A DNA stretch of 64,000 bases from Euclidia mi. Lineage: Eukaryota > Arthropoda > Insecta > Lepidoptera > Erebidae. Of the stretch, positions 10,691 to 21,059 are shown piece after piece (the first letter of the stretch is position 1; the number at the start of each line of letters is the position of its first letter). The position numbers and the translations under genes were made by a program. The notes under the pieces are model-generated. The model searched no databases. It had not been told where the DNA came from and saw only the letters and a list, made by a program, of their open reading frames with translations. The stretch lies in contig OX123192.2 of NCBI GenBank assembly GCA_944739405.2, positions 50,210,486 through 50,274,485 on the forward strand, in the 5' to 3' direction.

Positions 10691-12009
10691 TCAACCATAA
10701 TAATGACCAGATTCGTCACATTAAGAAAGTTTTTGACAATACCTACGAGGCAGCGATAGATTGAGATTGATATAGAATTCAAATCCACGGAGCGCAACAC
10801 TGAATTTTTGGAGTTATGTATTGAATTGTAAATAACACTTATTCACGCTAGGAGCTCCTAAAATATAACACTACTCTCACTGAGTGAAGCACAAAATGTT
10901 TAACACTAACATGAAATATTCGAGAAATCATCTCACTCTAATACAGCTTCATAACTGCATCGCACGTCGAGCATTGTTAAAACTTTCGCACAGTCTACAT
11001 GAAACAATTTGAACCGCAATCGTGTCATTCAACGTTACCGGGATGCCTCGCAATCCATATTCACATTAATGGCATCAAAAAAAACCTATGACACTGATAC
11101 ACAGTGACTAATCCGTACATCCTACAGGATGAGGAATTTAATACAGGCTCAATATTTCAACGGGATTGTTGGACAAGAAATGTGCAGAAGGTTAGTTTGT
11201 TCATATATCCATACTAGCTTTCGCCCGCGGCTTCGCCAGCATGAAATTTTAATAAAGAGTAGCCTATGTACTTCTCCGGGTTTCAGACTATCCATGTCAA
11301 ATTTCATCACAAACGGCTCTGCAGATTACCCGTGTAGCATACATAATATATCTATGCATTAAGAGACAGGTAATACTTAAAAATTACTTTTGTTTTCACA
11401 ATCGTTGAACTTCAGGTAAATATTAGTATGTACCTAGGTATAATATTGAAGCTATGAAGAGCTTATATACCTACTGAATATAACAGCAGCTAAAATAAAA
11501 ATTGAAAGCATTTCCACGAAGTACATATCAGACCGTCATAAGCGCGCTTAAGCACGCCAACTCATAGAAAGCGCTTTTAATGACGCTGCGCTTAGGTCAA
11601 TTATATCATGCTACCTTTTAAACTATTCGTCCAAAGTACTTACTGTAAAAGAAAAGTTCATCTACATTAAATACTGAAGTCAATAAATCTATCAATTTTG
11701 AAAACCATTTGATAACTGCTCTAGAATGAGCATTGCAAAAAACATATTTTTTATGTTATACTGTTTTATTACAATAAAAATGGTGTAGTTAGGTTATGTA
11801 CTAAAAGATAAAAAGTAATTCGGTAAGTCCTAGCTGCCAGATCGCACCAATCTTCTCATCAACTAGGGTATTGATCAGACAAATATAACATCGTTCGGCA
11901 AGTGAAATTTATATCATAACGTTTATTCTGGATATGCTACGCCCAAAATTAAAATGAATGTTTTTTTTAGTTTATTTTATTTTCAAGTTTTTAGTTTTGT
12001 TGTTAGTAG
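10691..12009. other. Noncoding DNA with one dispersed repeat
   Basis: At 11215-11345 there is a repeat beginning ctagctttcgcccgcggctt followed by cgccagcatgaaat, a familiar lepidopteran dispersed sequence. Otherwise there is no gene or structure. Confidence 0.5.
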
Positions 12010-12171
12010 TGAGCCCTTTTCTACCAATCAAACCCTGTCATTCGATACCCATATTTAGGTATTTGTGGAAAATAGGTAATCCGCCATTTTGTGGCGGCGG
12101 CCATCTTGGATTTTTCATAGTAAGGTCTAATCTACCAATCAAGCCCTTTCATTTGATACCCCTATTGAGGT
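12010..12171 (+). repeat. Minisatellite array, left part (~95-105 bp unit)
   Basis: About one and a half units of tcaagccctttcatttgata followed by cccatattgaggtatttgtg and gccattttgtggcggcggcc. The array is cut by the LTR element at 12172-13828 and resumes at 13829. Confidence 0.8.
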
Positions 12172-12366
12172 TGTGGGGGTTGATAAGATGATCAGTAGAG
12201 TGATAAATAAAGATGCCAAATACTGCAATATATACTTTTACAGTGGAACTACAAAATATACTTATAAATAAACTACTTATCTACGACCTAACTGAAGGGG
12301 AGCGTGGAGACGACTACTTACACATTAGCGCGCGTTGTAATTTTTGTAGCCTCAGCAGCCGCTACA
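12172..12366 (-). repeat. LTR (3' LTR in element orientation)
   Basis: 195 bp, TGT...ACA, closely similar to 13624-13828. Confidence 0.88.
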
Positions 12367-12684
12367 ATATTCCCCCCTTTATAAAAAAAAAAGATGACCA
12401 TTATACAATAAGAATCGGTAATGAAATATAACAAAATAGTACACAATCGAAAACATCTATAACAAATACACAATCAACAACAATCTACATAAAATAATAA
12501 TAGTAAGTACCAGGTGCCAGCGCTCGAATTGCGTCATATCACCATGCCTTATACACTTGTACCTACGCATCAAGTTACCGGAGCGCTAGTCCCAAGAATG
12601 CAAACTAAGCAAACAGTAACTATTCAGATTTTATACGTGGAACTTTATAACTTTAAACAATGTGATTCTATTTTTAGAACTATA

Positions 12685-12891
12685 CTAGAGGACGCCAGCA
12701 GCCACGCCTGCATTTTTTTTAAGTTTACCCGTTTTAGCCGATCCCGTGGGAATTTCGAAAAATCCCTTCTTAGTGCACCCCTACGGTTCCCAATGAACAT
12801 TCTTGCCAAATTTCAGCTTCCTGCGCCCAATAGTTTCGGCTGTAGCGTGTCTGTCAGTCAGTCAGTAACGCAAGGATTTTATATATTAAGA
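12685..12891 (-). mobile_element. Helitron-like short element, copy B
   Basis: 207 bp. On the minus strand it runs from TCTTAATATATAAAATCCTT to GGCGTCCTCTAG and sits between A and T, the Helitron target. It lies inside the LTR element, so it is younger than that insertion. Confidence 0.75.
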
Positions 12892-13623
12892 TAATACATA
12901 AAAATTATCAGAACTATGCCAAAACACAATATAACACAAGAACGTTTCTATCGAAATTCCTTTGCTCTTCGTAAGCCGCTTGTAGAGAGAGCTGGTCGTA
13001 CGAAGTAGCAATAAATTCCCCGATTCTGCCAGCGATCTTTTCTGTGCTGCCTGGGCCGTGATGAGAGATGACAGGGTGCGCTATCTAACACTGAGCGGTA
13101 TCCATCCTCGCTTCCAAGTGACGACGGCGACGACGCGTGCACTGTACTATAGAGTGCCGCCGCCGGTCCCATGTCGTTCCTCGTCCTCGGAGTAAGCTGC
13201 GTATTGTCCGTCTTAGTGCGGAATGCAGCCTCGCCACCAAGATCAACACGCCTTATGCCTCATGCCTCGACGTACGCACTGTCCTGCAGAGTGCCGCCGC
13301 CGTCGTATGGCGCTCCGGAATTCATCTGCTGCCCATGTTGCCGTGATCGCTGTTACTGGCAAATCGTCGTGTTGAATGCTTCAAAAGTTCCACGTGGCCT
13401 GACCCTGTTGTTCTCCGCAGTTAGGTCGTAAGCCCTTTCGGTCTTAGTGAAAAGGGCGAGTCGTCTCCCATGAGTCCAGGATGTCTCCGTGTGCAGGCTG
13501 CTTGGCTGCTGGGTGTTGCCACGGTGCACATGCGCTTATTTGATTCCTCTGACCATGTGCACGTGAGTTGATGCCAAGTTGCTGATGCTAAGAAGATTGC
13601 GTGCTCGTTGTCGGGGTCACCAA

Positions 13624-13828
13624 TGTGGAGGTTGATAAGATGATGAATAGAGAGATAAATAAAGATGCCAAATACTGCAATATATACTTTTACTGTGTTA
13701 CTACAAAATATACTTATAAATAAACTACTTATCTACGACCTAACTGTAGGGGAGCGTGGAGACGACTACTGCGCCGCGCTTACACATTAGCGCACGTTGT
13801 ATATTTTGTAGCGTCAGCAGCCGCTACA
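13624..13828 (-). repeat. LTR (5' LTR in element orientation)
   Basis: 205 bp. It contains a ~10-bp extra segment (tgcgccgcgc) near 13770 relative to the left LTR. The adjacent primer-binding-site-like sequence is at about 13604-13623. Confidence 0.88.
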
Positions 13829-14127
13829 AGGTATTTGTGGCAAATATATAATCAGCCATTTTGCTGCGACAGCCATCTTTGATTTTTCATAGTGAGCTCT
13901 ATTCTACAAATCAAGCCCTTTTATTTGATACCCATATTGAGGCATTTGTGAAAAATAAGAAGGTAATCCGCCATTTTGTGGCGGCGGCCTTCTTGGATGT
14001 TTCATAGTGAGGTCTATTCTACCAATCAAGCACTTTCATTTGATACCCATATTGAGGTATTTGTGGAAAATATGTAATCAGCCATTTTGTGGTGGCAGCC
14101 ATCTTAGATTTTTAATAGTGAGTGAAT
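13829..14127 (+). repeat. Minisatellite array, right part
   Basis: About three diverged units of the same ~95-105-bp repeat as 12010-12171. They recur as gccattttg...ccatctt...atagtgag and caagc-cttt-atttgataccc. Confidence 0.85.
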
Positions 14128-14745
14128 ATCACCGTACATTATCTTAGATTAATTTTAACGGTTTAGGCAACGCACGCGAAGACAGCTTTCAGAGGTCAGG
14201 ATTTTTGCCGACTTAGTTGATACTTTTCCTTATATTATGGCAACATTATACAAAATCCTTATAATTTGTAGCCTATTTGTTATTCTGATGAATAAACTAC
14301 ATATATTACTGTAAGGTTTCATCCAAATCCGTTTAGTAGTTTTTGCGTGAAAGTGTAACAAACATCCATCCATCTATACATACATCTTCACAAACTTTCA
14401 CATTTATAATATTATTAGGATAAACAATATCACGGATCACCGTACATTGTCTTCAAGTAACTTTAACGGTTTAGGCAACGCACGCGAAGATAGCTTTCAG
14501 AGCTCAGGATTTTTGCCGACTTAGTTGATACTTTTCCTTATAATATGGCAACATTATACAAAAACTTTATTAATTGTAGCCCATGTGATCTGAATTATAA
14601 ACTATATTACTGTTAGGTTTATCCAAATCCGTTCAGTAGTTTTTGCGTGACAGAGTAACAAACATCCAGCCATACATCCATTCATACATCCATCCATCCA
14701 TCTATACATACATCTTTACTAACTTTCACATTTATAATACATAAT
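14128..14745 (+). repeat. Two tandem copies of a ~305-bp dispersed repeat
   Basis: The first unit is about 14128-14425 and the second about 14435-14745. Each starts caccgtacatt, contains ggtttaggcaacgcacgcga and ttttgccgacttagttgata, and ends catccatcc/acatacatc followed by ctttcacatttataata. It is noncoding and a familiar lepidopteran repeat family. Confidence 0.8.
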
Positions 14746-15605
14746 TGTTTGTACCAACAGGCAATATTTTTTGGTATGCCATTTTGATTAATTTACTTTA
14801 TCGGCGGTACTTTTAGATGAAAATATTTATAAAATTAGCTTCCCAAGTGAAATTTTACCATTATAAAATGTAAATTCATATTAGATGTTGAATCCATAGT
14901 ACGAGATCCCGCGACAAATTAGTGCACTAATCGAGTTTTCGCTAAAAACCAAATTTTGATGTATATTTATGATTAGGAGAATACTTATTTAATAGGTTGC
15001 CGATTAAAATGTGGCCGCAAGTATTTTTAATTTTTTTTATTGGTTATTGATTTTTGAGAAAAAGTTTCGTTAACTTATTTTTAAATAAAATATCGTCTAC
15101 ATCACGGCAATGTTTATAAAGATCCTGATGAAATCACGGTCATCGACAACTGCGACATTTTGTTGAAGCAAAACTGATGTAATAGGCTCCTTGTAAAGAT
15201 ATGGCAAAATCAAAATCAAACCCTATACCAACATGTTTAGCCAGCGTGATATAGGCAAACTCTTCTTATTGACTCACAGTGCTATTGTAAAGTAAATTAT
15301 GAGAGGTTTAGGTGCAGTGAACTTCTAAAGCCCTTAGTGGCAGCATTTTAAATATTTTCTTTATTTAGAAGAGCCATACTAATATGAAGATACTAAAATT
15401 ATGTGCAATTACTCGGTCACTTCAAACAATCTTGTTAATTTCTCTGAGTCTGATGGGAAACGAACTTATTTCATTCTCTGCAACTAATTTCCAATTCAAG
15501 TAAGAATGAATAAATTACCCGTAGTACAAGTTCTTTAAATTAATTATTGCTTAACTCTTTAATGTTTCTTTGTAATAGATTTTTATAGATTAAAATACAT
15601 AAATA
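14746..15605. other. AT-rich noncoding DNA
   Basis: No gene or repeat that I can support. Confidence 0.5.
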
Positions 15606-15770
15606 AAGGCAGTGATAGCATAGTGGAGATACCAACAGACTGCCATGTAGAGGGCATCGGGTTCGAATCCACGGCGCGCACCAATGTATTTTCGGAGTTA
15701 AGTGCGTATTGAATTGTGTATTATCGCTTGCCCCATGCCTCGGAGAGTTACTTTCTCATGATTTTGAGCA
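15606..15770 (+). mobile_element. tRNA-derived SINE
   Basis: A-box-like tagcatagtgg (15616-15626) and a perfect B box ggttcgaatcc (15660-15670), about 44 bp apart as in a tRNA promoter. These are followed by the family body (acggcgcgcaccaatg, ttcggagttaagtgcgta) and cgcttgccccatgcctcgga. RNA polymerase III would drive it. It is not a functional tRNA: the anticodon arm and acceptor stem do not pair. Confidence 0.75.
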
Positions 15771-15908
15771 TATCATCACATCTTCAGTATTTTTAAGCTT
15801 TATATGTTCTGACATTAGTATTGCCAGCAGCTCTCCATCAGACTAAGAACAGATTGATGCAGGCAAATAAAATTATTGTAACCTATTCATTAACAATATC
15901 ACAAAATA

Positions 15909-16206
15909 TCACATCTTCTTTTTCATCAAACATACTTCTGTTCGCGGGAGTAATCTAAACACATTTTTACATACAATATACAAAATGGTGAATAACAAAG
16001 CTTTAGAAACTAAAAATGCTGCTGCTACTATTAAAACTAATTCGAGTTCGAGATACTCGGACCAAGAGATATTTGCTTCTGGTGACCTCAAGTGTTTCGC
16101 TCCATTATGGCGGAGTACGTATTCTGTCCACCAGACGGCGCGAGCCGATGGCTTCATTGGCTCGTCTTGTATTAGCTCCCGTAGACTGATGACGTTGCGA
16201 CGGTCG
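15909..16206 (-). pseudogene. UGT exon 4 (C-terminus, membrane anchor)
   Basis: Acceptor CTTACAG before 16206. The translation begins (S)DRRNVISLRELIQDEPM and continues KPSARAVWWTEYVLRHNGAK and HLRSPEANISWSEYLELELV. These are the WWTEYVLRH-GA-HLRSPA-ISW hallmarks of insect UGTs. A hydrophobic segment (VLIVAAAFLVSKALLFTILY) follows as the single membrane anchor. The short cytosolic tail ends KKKM and the TGA stop is at 15909-15911; KK at -3/-4 fits the dilysine ER-retrieval signal. This exon is itself intact. Confidence 0.92.
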
Positions 16207-16247
16207 CTGTAAGAGAAATAATAAGTAAATATATTAAATTTTAATAC

Positions 16248-16440
16248 ACAAAGTCAAAGTCAAAATCATTTATTCATCTAGACAAAGTGACGCTTATGAC
16301 CGTCAAAATTAAAGTTAATTACTTAATGATTCTACATTTATATTTACTGCCACGTTCGCAATGCAATAGGTAGAACCACGAGAAAGAACGGGCAATAAAA
16401 CTCATGGCCACTCTTTTTTCTTTCAATCAAATATAATGGT
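16248..16440 (-). repeat. LINE 3' UTR remnant in UGT intron 3
   Basis: It starts with aaagtcaaagtcaaaatcat (the reverse complement of a LINE tail with GACTTT repeats) and runs to actcatggccactctttttt. No coding part remains. The rest of the intron (16441-17285) shows nothing recognisable. Confidence 0.45.
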
Positions 16441-17285
16441 TGTATATTTTATTTTGTAAGGAGCTGCAGCTGTTCACATTGGAACACACTAATACATCTA
16501 CTAGTAATTTTTTTAATTACTATTGATATCATACTCAAGCACTCAAGCAGTAAATGATATTCATTTGGTAAGCCTCCCAAAGTAAATATGGTGAAACAGG
16601 AGCCACTTACGTCTTTTGAATGTAGGCAACTGGTGAACATGGTCAGAACTATGCTGTAAGTGAATGTAGTAGAAAGTAACGGTATATGAACACAAAGCAA
16701 TTGACGTTCTATTAGTTAGCCCATGACCACGAGTTACCCACATTTTACAAATCCGCAAAGTTATAATGAAAGTTTAGATAATGAATGCAAAATATAGTAT
16801 GAAATGAGAATATGGTAATTAACTGCACTATAAGATCAAACTACTTAATTATTGACCTAGTTGAAAGCGAACAACTACTTCCAAGCGCACCTGTCATCAA
16901 AATAATCCTTCAAACTATAATATGCCTTATTTACAAGATTATTTTTGTCACACGCGCAACTTGTTCGAGCGCTGACGGGCTTCTAAGCTTGTATAAGCGC
17001 AAGCCTAGCACGATATCACTATCGTTTCGAACGAACACGCCGAAATATGCCCCTTTACGCGAATACGGCTTTTTGTAGCTCGTAATGTAGCGCGCGTGTA
17101 AGCCGTATGCTGAGGCGATCGTATACGCGCAGAAAAATACGCTAATCTGAAACCGCCCATAGTGTGCATCTCCGGTGATCCCACCGTAGTTTGTTATAAC
17201 TGCATGGTTAGTAGGGCTATGTGAGGTAGGGCTATAGAGGCCACGGTTCAGGTCCCAATATAAAAACTGAGTATTCGAAGCTTAC

Positions 17286-17504
17286 CTTTCATCATTTATG
17301 ACAGTGTTAAGAGCATTTTCAAGTCATTATAAGTGAGCGTGCCAATATCAAGTTTGACACCAATTTTATGGTATTCGTATTTGTCTGTATTAAACCACTG
17401 GTCTCCTAATATTGGAAATCCAATCAAAGAAACTCCTGCTGTGATAGCCTCGTCTGTTGACTGTAAGCTTCCTTGAGTAATAAACGCCTTAATGTTCGGG
17501 TGCC
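17286..17504 (-). pseudogene. UGT exon 3 (sugar-donor signature)
   Basis: Acceptor TTTTTCAG before 17504 and donor GTAAGC after 17286. The translation contains HPNIKAFITQGSLQSTDEAI, then TAGVSLIGFPILGDQWFNTD, which is the UGT signature that binds UDP-sugar. The usual G-G in FITQGG is G-S here. A one-base deletion in an A run (about 17324) breaks the frame. The shifted frame reads NALNTVINDE right up to the donor, which shows the ancestral frame. Confidence 0.92.
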
Positions 17505-17715
17505 CTGAAAAAGAATGAATGAAAAATCCCTCAAAATACCAGGTCACTCAGAAAGTATTGCGAGAAAAGGTTTTAATGTATGTGAGACTGTCCAGTTATA
17601 ATTTATTTAAAAATATGATTACTTACTTAAGTAAAAATAGGTACGTTCTAAATTCAAAACATCCCTGCACATATTTTATTGCGAGCTAATTAAAATTACC
17701 GTGTCTCATTGAAAA

Positions 17716-17793
17716 ATGGATTTGCGTCGAGAACATTTTCGCACTATGCTTTTTTACGATTTTAAGTGTCGCCTGAAACCGGACGAATCGTAC
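17716..17793 (+). pseudogene. mariner transposase, N-terminal piece
   Basis: The ATG at 17716 opens MDLRREHFRTMLFYDFKCRL, the start of the paired-type DNA-binding domain of mariner transposases. The frame reads into the gypsy insertion site (gtac, 17790-17793) and resumes after 28677. Confidence 0.88.
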
Positions 17794-18068
17794 TGTTAGG
17801 CGGCAGCCGCGGATTGTCCTTTTAAAAAAACACTTTTATTTCAGCTGGAACCACAGTTTATTGCAATAGAGTTTTACACAGACACAAACACCTCACTTTA
17901 CTTTACTAAAGAAAATGACAATCTGTCTGACTTGTTTTAATAACGGCTACGACAGGACTTCTGCGGCTCGCGGTCTATCTGCGACTCGTTGGCCGCGTGG
18001 CTTATGGCCCTATATATAATATAAATAGTGCAGATATCATCAATTAGGAACTAATTATCGATATAACA
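17794..18068 (-). repeat. Gypsy 3' LTR
   Basis: 275 bp, TGTTAGGCGGCAGCCGCGGA ... GATATAACA. As printed on the plus strand both LTRs begin tgttaggcgg and end gatataaca. Confidence 0.93.
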
Positions 18069-18081
18069 TCTCCACCCTTTA
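18069..18081 (-). other. Polypurine tract
   Basis: On the minus strand AAAGGGTGGAGA directly precedes the 3' LTR, the position for plus-strand DNA priming in gypsy elements. Confidence 0.8.
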
Positions 18082-18189
18082 GATGAAGCATTATCTCAAG
18101 AGATGAGATGAGCGAAATCGAGTTCAAGAAAAATGAGGCTTACAAAAACATTGAGAAAATTAAAGAAATTATATCAACACAGTATAAAG

Positions 18190-18370
18190 ATATAGTATAA
18201 GACATAGTTTAAGATATTGTTTAAGACTAAGTATAAGTCATTGTATAAGATTTAGTATAAGACATTGTATAAGATTTAGTATAAGACATTGTATAAGATT
18301 TAGTATAAAACATTGTATAAGATTTAGTATAAGACATTGTATAAGATTAAGTATAAGACATTGTATATAA
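18190..18370 (-). repeat. 24-bp minisatellite between env and the 3' LTR
   Basis: About seven units of gtataagacattgtataaga plus ttta, diverging toward the left edge. Confidence 0.85.
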
Positions 18371-18424
18371 TAATCATCTTAGAATCATAGCTTAAATAAG
18401 ATAGAGATATATTTAGAACTAGGT

Positions 18425-20328
18425 TCAAAAATTACTTATGTTTCTATTAGATGAATGATGAGAGTTGTTATCGCTATCAGATAAAGAGTGTTCATGTTGG
18501 TCAATCATTTCAATAGAATTCCTGATTCTATTTTGATTTTGGACATTTCTCCTAGTGTTACATTGATTAAATATTTGAATGCAACATGATGAGCGACTTT
18601 TGTAATTAAAATAATTATACACTTTATATAAAATAAACAACATTATTGTAACATTACATGCGTAAGTGAATCCTGAATAATATGTTGAATATTTAACAAA
18701 ATGAGATTGATTTTGGTATTTATTAATTTCAATTTCCAAATCATCTAATTTATGAAAAGTATGCGTTAAAGAATCTAAATCTATGTTACTTAAAGATAAC
18801 GGAGATAACAGTGGAATTGTTTTGTTAATGAAATCTTTATTACAGCAATTATCTTGAGTAATATCAAAATCTAAGGTAAATGGGTTATTATTATACATTG
18901 ACGTCATAGTGGTCGATGGTATAAATTGTAGAGTTTTCGAATAACCGATACAATCAGGGGTTAACTGAAGTAACCCAGTACCAAGTACAGAAAGATCCTT
19001 GCGACCGTTTTTGCATTTTACAGTTAACTTATTTGGGTTGGACTGCACATAAATCCATTCATTTTTGTGTAGTTTTTGCCAAACATCTATATGACCATAT
19101 AATAATCGGAAATCACACTCTTTAGGTAATGACAACACTACTTCTGTTAATAATTTCATCTCGCAAGATGGGTTAGAGACACTAGAGTATATAGTTACCA
19201 ATTGACAAATAGAATATTCATTATTTACTTTCAAACAGTCCTTTATGTTTAAATTTGATAACATAGCATAATTTAATCTATCTTCTGTAATAGCTAGATA
19301 AGGGTTTGTAGGATGAATAAGGGCAAAAGTATTAGGGTTGGTTTGATCGGAAGGGGTAGGTAATGGTATTAATTTGTATACATTGTATTTTATAGGAGAG
19401 ATAAGAGGAATTTAGATGACGAATACAATTATTTTCTTATAGTAATATGCAGTTAGTTTTGACACATCTATGACTGTATGAATAGTCTCTATATTGAGTG
19501 GAGCTGGAAAATCTAATCGTTTATTTATGACATGAGTTTCCTTAGTTAGTTCTATTAATAAGTTAGAAGGTGTAATTATAGAAGGATGTAAAACATTCGC
19601 TTTCGCAAATAAAATATAGTTTAAGACAGAATCTAGAAAATTAGAAATAGTTAATAAGGAACCTTCGATGATATTAAGTAAATTATTTATTTTTGATATA
19701 TACAATACTACGTTATTGTTTTTAGTGGTTTGAGTTAAGATCTCATTGAGTTTATTAATTTGAACAGTTAATCTAATTTCGTTCTTGTTTAACCTTGAAA
19801 TAGTAGTATTAAATGTGTTAATGCTAGATTTTACAATATGAATATTCTCTTTCATTAAGTTGTACAACTCATCCTCGCTTTGTTGACATGAGTCAATAGC
19901 GGCGTCGTATTTACGTGCATCGTCAGCATCTAGTGTGCCGAAGAAAAACTTTAGTATTTTCCACCAAACTCAATTGATCTTTTGAATCTGTTTGGTGAAT
20001 CTGAGGATATGATATGAGACAAAGAATCTAATTTAATCAAATTAGCTTGCAAATTTATCTCTACTGGGTTGAAGAGGTCTTTACATTGCATGAATTCCGT
20101 TAATTGCGATCTGATACATAGGTCTAAAGTTGATTTAATTAAATTTTCAATATTATTAAGATGCGGTTCAACAGACACTATATCTATATGCGTTATTATT
20201 TTCCAGTAATCATTATAAAAATAAACAGTATCAATAGGGTCGAAATAAATTCCTGGGCTGTGTACTATCGGCGTTAAGGTAGGCTCTGCGTGGCAGTGAC
20301 GCCATAGCGTTCTGAAAAGAGACAACAC
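18425..20328 (-). pseudogene. Errantivirus env-like gene, frameshifted
   Basis: Three frame segments (19951-20328, 19412-19867 and 18425-19264) make up one degraded envelope glycoprotein. The first segment ends in a furin-type site (RFKR). Just downstream, in the shifted frame near 19900, is the FGTLD motif shared by insect errantivirus Env and baculovirus F-type fusion proteins. The middle piece is rich in heptad-like I/L/N residues, as in a fusion-protein helical region. The last piece has cysteines and a hydrophobic segment (about residues 205-225) followed by a polar tail, as expected for a membrane anchor. At least two frameshifts separate the pieces. In the family this protein mediates particle spread; this copy is not functional. 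Confidence 0.8.
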
Positions 20329-20740
20329 TACGTGTGAGCGGGTTTGATTTCATTGATATGATATTTTACATGTTTACGATTAATGCATACGGTGATGTTA
20401 TGATTACCATTAGTTTTTATAATTTTGTAGGGACCTTTCCAGATAGGGGATAAGGCCTTTCGTAGCCTATGGTGATGTTTTATGTATACCATATCGCCAG
20501 TCTTATATGAAGTACTACGGCTTGATTCGTCATAGTAGCGTTTTGATGTTTCTTTACTGTTTACGATGTTCTGTAAAGCTTTTTCGCGGCTAAACTTCAT
20601 TCTGTACTGCAAAGCACGCACATACTCGTGATACGTGTTGTTACCGTTTGTTTCGTAAAGTGAATTTGGGATGACAGGCTTATAACCGAATAACAATTCA
20701 AAAGGACTGAAACCAGTAGTGGTATGAGGTGTAGTATTAT

Positions 20741-20784
20741 ACGATAACAATGCTGTTGATATTTATCAACATCATTGTTATCGT
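20741..20784. repeat. Fold-back hairpin 1 in integrase
   Basis: Arms acgataacaatgctgttgat (20741-20760) and atcaacatcattgttatcgt (20765-20784) pair with one mismatch around the 4-nt loop attt. Confidence 0.93.
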
Positions 20785-20785
20785 T

Positions 20786-20833
20786 AACCAAAACGACTGG
20801 CATTGCTTTTTAGCAATGCCAGTCGTTTTGGTT
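20786..20833. repeat. Fold-back hairpin 2 in integrase
   Basis: Perfect 22-bp arms at 20786-20807 and 20812-20833 (outer end aaccaaaacgactgg) around a TTTT loop. The right arm is the original integrase coding sequence (...QNDWHC); the left arm is its inverted copy. Confidence 0.95.
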
Positions 20834-21059
20834 CTCATTGACGAATGATTTTAAATGCTCTTTCAAAGTAGCATGGCTGCGTTCTAAAGCGCCGTTTGAC
20901 TGAGGGTGATAGGGAGTAGTGAAAATAGATTTGATCTTACATATATCTGTAACTTGTTTAAAAAGCTCTGAGGTGAAACATGTACTTAGATCGGTAAGTA
21001 TAGTTTTAGGGAAGCCGAATAGTGACATGAAATGTATGAGGTTACGAGCAACTTCATTG

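Larger units (their letters stand above)
12172..13828 (-). mobile_element. Small non-autonomous LTR retrotransposon
   Basis: Two direct LTRs (12172-12366 and 13624-13828) both start TGTGGRGGTTGATAAG and end GCCGCTACA. They are flanked by the 4-bp duplication aggt (12168-12171 and 13829-13832). On the minus strand, TTGGTGACCCCGACAACGAG abuts the right LTR and looks like a primer-binding site (TGG start). AAAGGGGGGAATAT abuts the left LTR and is a polypurine tract. So transcription runs right to left. Only ~1.25 kb lies between the LTRs, with no gag or pol domain, and 207 bp of that is a later Helitron-like insert. It must rely on an autonomous relative, probably gypsy-like given the 4-bp duplication. 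Confidence 0.85.

Noticed and set aside
15606..15690. Possible tRNA gene (perfect A and B boxes)
   Set aside because: No pairing acceptor or anticodon stems, and the same sequence continues into a dispersed SINE body.
15909..16157. Stand-alone small membrane protein
   Set aside because: Its upstream acceptor and phase join it to UGT exon 3; it is the UGT C-terminus.
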